Made by a program: the position numbers and the translations under genes. From Ancistrus triradiatus (Eukaryota; Chordata; Actinopteri; Siluriformes; Loricariidae), in the NCBI GenBank assembly GCA_025084515.1, contig JAJAGP010000252.1, positions 290,001 to 354,000 on the forward strand: a DNA stretch of 64,000 nucleotides, in the 5' to 3' direction. The notes below the pieces were generated by a model. The model had not been told where the DNA came from, made no database searches, and was given only the letters and a program-made list of their open reading frames with translations. Of this stretch, positions 56,240 to 64,000 are shown piece by piece. Every line of letters starts with the position of its first letter. The stretch's first letter is position 1.

Positions 56240-57360
56240 TGGAGTAAAAACTGAGCTTGTGCAGAATCAGTAGTTTCGTACCTGGTGTTATTAAGCTATG
56301 AAATCCCAGGACCAGCATATATCAGTAGGAACATCTTTAGAGGCACATCATATCATATTTATAATAGAGCATATCATTTTTATAACACCTCATTAAGGTT
56401 GCATGCTAAATGAGAGATGGCGCCCCTAGTGGAAGGTCGGTGTGTTGTAATGTATTTGTTCTGAAGTTGGAAGGCTGTGTGTTTTTGCCGTGTTTGCTGG
56501 GTTCTGTGGGCTGTTCTGTGGTTTTATGGAGGGAGGTGACGTGATTCAGAGCCTCTTTACCGAGGGATCATGTCACATTTACCATCTCGTAAGTGTCTCT
56601 GAAATGCCTTTAAAGAGGAATAAGCTCTATTTTCGCAGTGTTAACATGCCGCAGCCTGTTTTTTGGGCTAAGTTATATCATCCAGGATTTTATAGAACCT
56701 GATAAAAAGAAAGAAATTTGATAGAAATAAATCCTGATAGAAAATAACAGCAGAGGGATTTTAATGCACCGGGCGTGTTTATTTTTTTCTCCCTTTCTTT
56801 GTTTGGCTCGTTTCCACCAGCATGACTGTTTTTTTTTTTGTCTTATTCTTTCTTTTAACCTTGCACGAGCTCTCATCAGCGCTACAAATTGTCCTGGGGC
56901 GTTTCTTCGTCGCTCCCCCACGGTTTGGACAGTTTATAAAAAGAAACTCTAATTCGCATCTTCCTCCTTGAATTTGCAGCGGCTCCAAGGCCTAACCTGT
57001 TCTCCTTCTGATTCTGTCCTCACCTTTCATTAAAAGCCTATTGTTCTGATTTTTTTAAAATCTGATTTGTTTTTTTTGTTTTTTTCTGCAGCGATGAATA
57101 ATGGAGGTGGAACAGACCCAAGCTGTGAGCGTGGAGAGTTGAATACTGATTTCTCACTGAAGTATACATTGGTACTTGTCATGTTTGCAGAAATGTGTAA
57201 TCACTTTATTGAAGGGTAGCTGCATTCTTGACTTGGCATAAATAATTTCCTGCACAGTTGCCAGGAAAACAAATGGGATCTAGAGTTAGTTTGTTTACAC
57301 AGGATTCTTTTCCCACGTCCTGTCCTACAGTGAGCTATTTATATTTCCCTTAATTAATAG
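56240..57360. other. Unassigned intronic sequence
   Basis: No recognised gene or transposon. T-rich runs occur at 56828-56838 and 57069-57085. Confidence 0.3.
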
Positions 57361-57379
57361 CAGCAACAATAACAACAAC

Positions 57380-57426
<47 letters not shown>

Positions 57427-58085
57427 TAATAATAACAATAATAATGATTTATTGTTAGGTATAAATTAACTTACTGATGTATTATAAAAAAATACATTTT
57501 ATAATTAATATTGTAAATTAATATTTCAGTTTATTTTGCTCTGTGTAGCATTTTTTTTTATTATTTTATATTTTTTACTTCATATTTGTAATATGATTTA
57601 TTATTTATTTATTTATTTATTTGATCCATTATTTCCTTCTCATGGAAGTAAAGCAACAACAACAACAACAACAACAATAATAATAATAATAAATACATTA
57701 ATAATAATAATAATAATAAGAAGAAGAAGAAGAAGAAGAAGAAGAATTATAATATTTACAATAATAATAGTAGTGGTAATGGTGCTAATTAATGTTGATA
57801 TTATTATTATAATAATAATAGAGTAATAATAAAATATTAATAAAATACTAATTCATTGTAAGGTATGAATTAACTTACTGATATATTAAAAAAATGTTTT
57901 TGAATTTTAAATTAATATTGCAGTTTATTTTGCTGTGTGTAGCATTTTTTAGTTATTTAATGTTTTTATTTTGTTATTTTTCATATTTTTATTTTTTTAG
58001 TATTTATAGTATAGTATATTTTTAATATTTATTTATATCATCCATTATTTATTTCTTGGGAAGTATAAGCAAAAGCAACAACAAC

Positions 58086-58132
<47 letters not shown>

Positions 58133-58135
58133 ATA
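57361..58135. repeat. Tandemly duplicated AT-rich block with AAC/AAT/AAG microsatellites
   Basis: Two successive copies (about 57445-57720 and 57850-58132) share, in order, TTAACTTACTGAT, TTTATTTTGCTCTGTGTAGC (second copy TTTATTTTGCTGTGTGTAGC), ATCCATTATTT and a following CAACAACAA(TAA)n run. AAG repeats lie at 57718-57744. The duplication unit is about 400 bp. Confidence 0.75.
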
Positions 58136-58269
58136 ATAAATGACCTAACTGATAGATTTATAATTTTAAATAGACAGAACCTACACTGAGTCATTAAAAC
58201 AGAGAATATAATTAATCTAATCTAAAGTAAATCAATAAAAAACTAAGCAACACAAGGGATTGAGACTCA

Positions 58270-59000
58270 ATCGGTGAATATGTAACAGAAGTGGGTCAGA
58301 ACCTCATCTCGCGCCGGCTTTCCTAAATCCTAATTGCACTCGCATTTCTCTAAAAGAGAAGGAGCAAAATGCGAGTGCTGTGGACCCCTGCTCTCTCAAG
58401 CTTCCGGTCTCTAAAAAACCTCGATCTCTGTTATTTTTCTGCCCTTTGCTTACTGAAGATGGACAGCCTTTCATTTGCAGACTCTCTCTGTCTCAGAAGC
58501 TATAATATCTACTTAATTCTGTCCTGTGACCGTCACGGGTCTTCATTAAGCGTTCCTTTTTATCACAGCTCCAGAATTCACATTACTCCGGATGGACAGC
58601 AGCCCCTGGCCTCCACTCGGCCTCCTGCGGGGCTTAACGATGGCCTGTCGCTGGTCCTGTTTGCTTTTGGGGGTATCTCTGTGGTTTTGCTCGATCATTA
58701 GCTATGCAAATAGCCTCTCTATCTCTCTCTGGCAGACGAGCTCTGCCTGGTGCGCTGGTGTAGCCGAAATAATTAGGCACTGCCCGTCGACGTGTCACTC
58801 TCTCGGTCCCTCCTGGGGCTCCGGTGGACGGAGGAAGGCTTCGCGCTGTCTCGTGCCACGCGGAATTACAGAGAGCTGCATTCTAACATGTCACATTATG
58901 GCGTGGAGGATCTGGCAACCAGCAGCTTCTGTGTGTGTGTGTGTGTGTGGGCGGGCGGGCGTGTGTGTGTCAGGGTCGGATGTTCTTAAGGTTTGTACGT
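58270..59000. promoter_or_regulatory. Candidate conserved non-coding region with octamer and TAATTA sites
   Basis: Repeat-poor block with raised GC, containing the POU octamer ATGCAAAT (58704-58711), CCGAAATAATTAGGCAC (TAATTA 58770-58775) and TCTTCATTAAGCG. Open frames of 110 and 136 codons cross it in different frames, with no family resemblance, so they are not called as genes. A GT-rich run is at 58929-58947. Confidence 0.32.
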
Positions 59001-59685
59001 GACATTTCGCGGAATTCGTAGCCGATTGCTCAGTCCATTAATGGCGATGCAAAATTAATTCTAAGTCGTACAAAACACGGAAGCTTCCGAAGTCCTTAAG
59101 AAATGACTCTTTTCCTTAGTGTATTCTGGCATTTTCCGGTTTTATTTTCGGAGTAACGAGGACTAGCCGATGCGTCCGCAGTGTGTAGCTGGGCTTACAT
59201 GTTGTTCGAAGAATGACTCCTGATTTGTCTTAATCTGCATATTCTGCATAGTCTGCTTATAACTATTGGTGTGCGATACTGAGAAAAAAAGATATCGTGA
59301 TATTTTCTGGGTAACGATAATTAGACGATACTTTGGCAGTGTATATCGCCTCTCTCTGCTACGATGTCATCGGTGGCAGCGTTTATGCCTTCCGCTGCTT
59401 TTCTTGTCACTTTTTTTTTTTACAGAATCATTCCTCTAAGGTTTGTCCAGTGTGTTGTCATGTCATGGAGAGCTGGCTTCTGAAGTTTGTCCTACTCTTC
59501 ATATTCTGCACAGAAATAAGTTCGTTGAATTGTCTTTAATGGCGAGCGATTTCAGACCAGCAGCCGTCCAATGAAATCTATCCACGTAGATTGCCAGGCT
59601 GTTTGTGTCTGGATTTGTGCACCAGTTTTTATAAAACAAAACTTTACCAGCTCCAAAATTGTAATGAACTTTTCTAATGACTTAT
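59001..59685. other. Unassigned, with a hAT-like scrap
   Basis: GGTGTGCGATACTGAG, AGATATCGTGATATTTTC and ACGATACTTTGG at about 59270-59340 look like the end of a hAT-type element. Nothing else recognised. Confidence 0.35.
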
Positions 59686-59689
59686 TAAA

Positions 59690-59937
59690 ATCTGTCTAAA
59701 AGATTATTCAGCTAAAAGAATAATATAAAGATAGTTTTGTGATTATGGCACGTTTAATATATGAATATAACGTATTTATTTATATTAATGGTAAAATAAC
59801 GAGTAAATATAATGTGACAGGTAAATTAATACAAATTAGAGTATATTACTGTTGGTATTAGTTTTAAATTAAACTTAAATTAAACTTTTCAGTTATTTGA
59901 ATGAATTCAATGTAAATAAAAGCATAATACACACAAA

Positions 59938-59968
<31 letters not shown>

Positions 59969-60050
59969 AGCCTGTGTGAACATTGTTGAAACGAACAATA
60001 AAAAAGACAAAGTAGCTTGATGCATTTGTAGAAAAAAAAACAAAACAAAC
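59690..60050. repeat. AT-rich dispersed block X, copy 1
   Basis: Shares AACGTATTTATTTATATTAATGG, AATGTGACAGGTAAATTAAT and AAAAGACAAAGTAGCTTGATGC with 63685-63920 (there AATGTATTTATTTATATTAATGG and AAAAGACAAAGTAGCTTTATGC). It contains an (AAAT)n run at 59936-59969. Origin unknown. Confidence 0.65.
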
Positions 60051-60193
60051 AGTGATTTGTGAGCTCTTAAAAGTGTGTTTTTAACTGTTTTTTGTAAAGT
60101 CTCTTGCTCTTAAAAATTTTTTTCAGGGTATCGTATAGAACCTGTTAAAAAAGTAGAAGTTCTCCGAATCAAACCTTAGAATCGATGAAAACC

Positions 60194-60668
60194 AGGGGTC
60201 GGATTCATGAAAGTGTCTTTAGAAAGAAAATCTTCTTAAACTTGTGTTTGTTCTTAATTTCATTCTGAAGAAAAAAGTTGAGAAAAGTTGTTATTCTTCA
60301 ACTAGCGTTTTAAGAATTGAAGGAATTTCTTCACTTTAATATTTTCTTAAGAACAATTCTAAGAACGAGTGGTGTTCTTGAAAATGTAACGTTCTTAAAT
60401 GTTTTTTTGGTTATTGGAAATAACTTTTAAAATATTAATGATTATTTCATTCATAATCTTTATGTATTTTTATTGCTAATTTCTTTAAACGCTTGGTTTG
60501 ATGTTTTTCCTCCGAGCGGATTAAAGATATTCTTAAGATAATGTTTGAGGACTTTTTAAGGTTTTTTTTTGAGAATTGCATTTAAGAACATTCTTATAAA
60601 CTTCTTAGTGTTTGTCTTAAGAACCTTCGCAAGATTTTTCTTAAAGTTTTTGTGACTCGGGTCCCTGC
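60194..60668. mobile_element. CTTAAG-rich inverted-repeat element, copy 3
   Basis: The ends GGGTCGGATTCATGAAAGTG (60198) and TTTTTGTGACTCGGGTCCC (60646-60664) are inverted repeats related to those at 48956-49602. The interior is full of TTCTTAAG words. Confidence 0.65.
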
Positions 60669-61015
60669 GGAAAGATGAAAACCATCTTAAATATGTGTTT
60701 TTTTTTAAAGAATTGAAAGAATTTCTTTCCTTAACTCTCATTTCTTAAGAAAATGAGTATGAAAATGTTACGTTGTTAAATGTTTTCTTACCCTTATGAT
60801 AAAATCACACTCGACGGTTTTCCTCTGAGCGGATTAAACTAAATAACAGAAATAAGGGTAAATACATATTCATAATATCGATTTTCTTAACGTAACCTTA
60901 GGGAAATAATTAAGATTTACTCAATAAGATAATAAGATAATATTTGAGAACGTCTTTTTGAGATTTGTATTTAAGAACCTTCTTATGAACTTCTTAGTGT
61001 TTTTCCGGCCTCAGA
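60669..61015. repeat. CTTAAG-rich element, adjacent partial copy
   Basis: Directly follows the previous copy and repeats its interior order: AAGAATTGAAAGAATTTCTT, TTAAATGTTTTCTT, TTTTCCTCTGAGCGGATTAAA, TTAAGAACCTTCTTATGAAC. The ends are degraded. The two may be a tandem or composite insertion. Confidence 0.55.
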
Positions 61016-61425
61016 ATTACAGAAAAAAGCTGAATCGGAATTAGAATATTGCGTATTCACGTCACGGAAATGGCTTTAGGGCCTGAAGTTATGACATTTT
61101 CCAAACGGTCTTGCATTATAAAGTATAATAAACACGTCTGAACTTCCCCTATAAACTGCCCTAAAGGAAGCTACAGGCTTAGAACCAAAAAGTCAGCACG
61201 GCTGCTGTAAACAGGGGTGATCGTGCTGCATTAAAAATCATTAAGGGGTCGTGTCCCAGTTGATGCTTCGGGTCGGGTCGGGGAATCGCATGACTGGCTG
61301 TGCCTGAGGGAGGACAGACAGGTTGGTGGATCATCCCCTGCTGCTGAAACCTGAAGTAGGAGAATGAAGGGAAGGCTCAAACTGATCTATTAAACAATAT
61401 CAGTGGAGCCGCAACCAGAATTCCT
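61016..61425. other. Unassigned intronic sequence
   Basis: No recognised gene. A GGGTCGGGTCGGGG patch near 61270. Confidence 0.3.
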
Positions 61426-61429
61426 TAGA

Positions 61430-61767
61430 ACATGCAGGAGACTCCCTCAGCAAACCCGGGCCAGCAGTGGCAAGGAGGAAACCATGGGAGAACCAAACAG
61501 ACTGAAAAAGAGACCCGGCCTGCTTACAGCCTGGAGGAGATATGGTATTATTAAAGTTATTTAATTAATAAGTTTATAGTAATAGTTTAAATAAGCATTT
61601 TAACAAAAATATTTTTAAAATAAAATTTAAATGTAATTTATAATTGTATATAATATAAAAATCTTTAATGAGAACTAAAATATTTATATATAAAAAATAT
61701 ATAATATTTAATAAAAAAATATAATGACTATATAAATGTATAATACTTATAAAATGAAAGTTAAGCA
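61430..61767. repeat. Block Y copy 1: dispersed repeat tail plus AT-rich segment
   Basis: CAGCAGTGGCAAGGAGGAAACC and GCTTACAGCCTGGAGG belong to the dispersed family seen at 41633. They are followed by AAGTTTATAGTAATAGTTTAAATAAGC and TAATTGTATATAATATAAAAATC. The same succession occurs at 63180-63480, so the joined unit was duplicated or is one longer repeat. Confidence 0.6.
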
Positions 61768-62140
61768 ATGAATAAATGCAGCATGGAGGCCCGTGGAGGT
61801 TTTGTCACTCCAAAAGTCGTGTGCGAAATCGCAGCGTGTTTTAGGAGGCGCCGCAAGTCCTCTACACTTCATTCACGTCTTCGAGATTCATCCGGCATGG
61901 GAAACATGAATCGAGGGCCAAGCAGCACCATCTGGACCCAGCTAGCACCCCGTCATCCGCGAGTCCTGCGTCGAATCAGACGCGCTACCGCCTCCATCTG
62001 CACCCGAGCCGAATCACTCCTGAAAGCGCAGGTAGGCTAATCACGGAGACGACGTTTAGGAGCTTCATCACCCTGCGGTTTTTAGCACCTCCGGCGCTCG
62101 CCTACGTCTCGCCCAGGAATTCAGATGGAGGATTCGGAGA
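61768..62140. other. GC-rich non-repetitive island
   Basis: After 200 bases of nearly pure AT, GC content rises sharply with many CpGs. A 90-codon frame (61768-62040) ends at GCGCAGGTAGGC, which resembles a splice donor, but the peptide matches no family and no acceptor is convincing. It could be regulatory sequence or a non-coding exon. Confidence 0.25.
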
Positions 62141-62580
62141 GGAGATTTCGCAGAGAGATTAGAGGCGACGCATCAAGGCCGGGTTACAAACGTGGATTCG
62201 GAGACGTTTGGAAGAAAAATGCGCTTTTCGTGAGCAGAGTCAGATTTATGTCTTTCAAAAGCCATAAAATCATCAGTGTGAAAGATTTAGTCAAGGTTCC
62301 TCTGAAAGCTGAAGGTAATTACAGAGCAATGACACGTTTTGTCGAAATTACCAATGAAACGTCTGCAGGGAACAAACTTAAATACTGCACTAAATTTAAG
62401 AAATACAGGGGAGACATGAGCGAGTGCTTTCCCATGATCTGGTGAGATCTTAGAACTTCACAAAAATCAAAATAAATCCATTTCAACTGGAGCTGAAATC
62501 TATTGCTCATGTTGTTAAACATGAATTTCAGTAAGGGAAGGATATCCAGTTCATTTTTTCACATTTAAAGACATTTAAAG
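62141..62580. other. Unassigned, with an unsupported 106-codon open frame
   Basis: The frame at 62125-62445 is rich in Lys and Arg, has no recognised domain, and sits in an intron without splice context. Confidence 0.3.
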
Positions 62581-62582
62581 AC

Positions 62583-62766
62583 GTTTACAGCATTTAGCAG
62601 ACGCCCTTATCCAGAGCGACTTACAATTGGTACAATCTTACAATCCAAGCAATTGTGGGTTAAGGGCCTTGCTCACGGACCCAACAGTGGCAGCTTGGCA
62701 GAGGTGGGATTTGAACCCTGGACCTTCTGGGCCAGAGTCCAGTACCACTAGGCTACCACAGTCCCA
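62583..62766 (-). mobile_element. tRNA-derived SINE, copy 5
   Basis: Same family, with a short deletion in the tRNA-like head (AGTACC joined to ACTAGGCT at about 62741, where other copies have a longer TTAACCG-containing stretch). Confidence 0.85.
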
Positions 62767-63155
62767 CACAGGGAACCCAAATGATCCATTGTAGTGGATC
62801 AACTTGTAACATCAGTTGTCAGTTGTGATACAGAGCCAGCCATGACTTTTATTTTGAAGTGTGGACCGGCTGGAGAACGGCCTATCTCCAAGCACCCCGC
62901 CTGTATTTAAGCTTAAAAATGATCAAAACCGGAATAAGGTATTATTCAATTAATTATCATGAAAGGGTGTTTCATTCATAGTACAAGTTTTAATATTTGT
63001 TTTTTTATTTATATATTTATATATATTAAGATGCTATATTTGTAGCTCGCTATCTCAGTTTGCGTCTCTTGCCCTCCTTCTGCTCACTTGCTTTTACGAA
63101 ATTCTATTTGAGGGAAATGGTATGGAATTTGTAAGCATCAGTGAGCTGCTATCAC
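62767..63155. other. Unassigned intronic sequence
   Basis: No recognised element. Confidence 0.3.
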
Positions 63156-63159
63156 TTTG

Positions 63160-63500
63160 AACAGCGGAGCATTGTCCCAAAGCAGCTTTAAAAACATCTA
63201 GAGCTTAGGACGACAGTGGCAAAGAAAATCCCTGGGAGGACCAAGACTCAAAGAGAAACCCAACCTACTTGGGCAGCCTGGTTATCATACAGATACGAGA
63301 GTTAGACCAAGTTACTTAAGCAATAGGTTTATAGTAATAGCTTCAATAAGCATTTTTTTAACAGTTTTTTTATTTTTTTATTTTTATTTTTTTATTTTTT
63401 TTAAATAAAAATGTAACATTTTAATAGGATTTAAATCTAATATATAATTATATATAATATAAAAATACATAATGGTATTTAATAAATAAAATAAATAAAT
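63160..63500. repeat. Block Y copy 2: dispersed repeat tail plus AT-rich segment
   Basis: GCATTGTCCCAAAGCAGCTTT, GGACGACAGTGGCAAAGAAA and GGACCAAGACTCAAAGAG belong to the family at 41633. They are followed by AGGTTTATAGTAATAGCTTCAATAAGC and TAATTATATATAATATAAAAATAC, as in copy 1. Confidence 0.6.
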
Positions 63501-63523
63501 AAAAAAACAATACATAAGTGATT

Positions 63524-63629
<106 letters not shown>

Positions 63630-63654
63630 TTTTTAATAAATGCAATTGTTGACT

Positions 63655-63925
63655 TATTAAAATCTTTCATTTGATACACAAATATAATGTATTTATTTAT
63701 ATTAATGGGAAAAGAAGGAATACATGTAATGTGACAGGTGAATGAATAAAAACTATAGTATATTACAACTGGTATTCATTTTAAATTAGTTTTAAATGAA
63801 ACTAAAATTAAACTTTTTGAATTTAAAATGATTTGAATAAATTAAATCTAAAAGAGCGCAAGAAATATGTATATTAAAGGCAAAACAAAAAAGACAAAGT
63901 AGCTTTATGCTTTTGTAAAAAAAGA
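63655..63925. repeat. AT-rich dispersed block X, copy 2
   Basis: See copy 1 at 59690. Same orientation and order of shared words. Confidence 0.6.
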
Positions 63926-64000
63926 TAATAAATTATAAATAAAATATAATAAAATAATGCTAAACAAATAAATAAAAATAATTATAGTAATTGTTGAAGT

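Noticed and set aside
58369..59002. Overlapping 110- and 136-codon open frames with hydrophobic stretches
   Set aside because: Different frames overlap, no family match, and the second runs into a GT-rich microsatellite.
62125..62445. A 106-codon basic open frame that might be a small gene
   Set aside because: No family resemblance, no splice or promoter context, and intronic position.

Overview
This is vertebrate, almost certainly teleost fish, nuclear DNA. It contains one convincing protein-coding segment, the first coding exon of a type II classical cadherin. The short sequence matches that I recognise point to cdh8 (cadherin-8). The coding part lies at 1510-1758 on the + strand and reads through a signal peptide, a propeptide, a furin-type site (RAKR) and the start of EC1 with both type II tryptophans. 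It ends exactly at a GT splice donor. The inferred exon starts at a good acceptor at 1377-1378 and carries two short upstream ORFs in its 5' UTR. I found no second cadherin exon, so positions 1759-64000 are best read as a single large intron (at least 62 kb) or part of one. No tRNA, rRNA, CRISPR array, operon or viral gene is present. The teleost inference rests on the density and kind of repeats: several Tc1-like DNA transposon lineages, short hAT-type elements with TAGGGGTGG ends, a tRNA-derived SINE with the teleost-typical 3' tail, and abundant AAT/TA microsatellites. A catfish or other otophysan is possible but not shown.

Layout. 1-1.8 kb: upstream sequence and the cdh8 exon. 2.7-6.1 kb: a Tc1 scrap split by a hAT element, then a cttaag-rich repeat and a duplicated polypurine tract. 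6.8-10.6 kb: SINE, a 34-bp minisatellite, a 21/42-bp minisatellite and microsatellites. 10.7-13.0 kb: hAT-like repeat and a Tc1 element with a SINE inside it. 14.6-16.8 kb: microsatellites around a second Tc1 element on the - strand. 19-23.4 kb: TTTC repeat, dispersed repeats and a LINE-like 3' end. 25.8-31.9 kb: three more Tc1-like elements. 37.4 and 53.2 kb: two copies of one hAT-like repeat. 38.85-40.14 kb: a degenerate telomere-like satellite. 41.1-44.1 kb: two related Tc1 copies, one carrying three nested insertions. 47.3-49.6 kb: minisatellite, dispersed repeats and an inverted-repeat element. 51.7-52.5 kb: Tc1 remnant. 55.3-58.1 kb: AAT-rich microsatellites. 56.0 and 62.6 kb: SINEs. 59.7-63.9 kb: AT-rich duplicated blocks and a (TA) tract.

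Between the repeats are several non-repetitive stretches rich in homeodomain-type TAATTA cores and small palindromes (around 7.8, 17.3, 20, 33.6, 40.5, 42.8, 45.1, 51.2, 52.9 and 58.7 kb). These are reasonable candidates for conserved non-coding regulatory elements of the neural cadherin gene, but conservation cannot be seen from one sequence. I did not find a previously undescribed coding system. The most useful observations are the upstream ORFs, the nested transposon chronology, the higher-order structure of two satellites, and the candidate enhancers.
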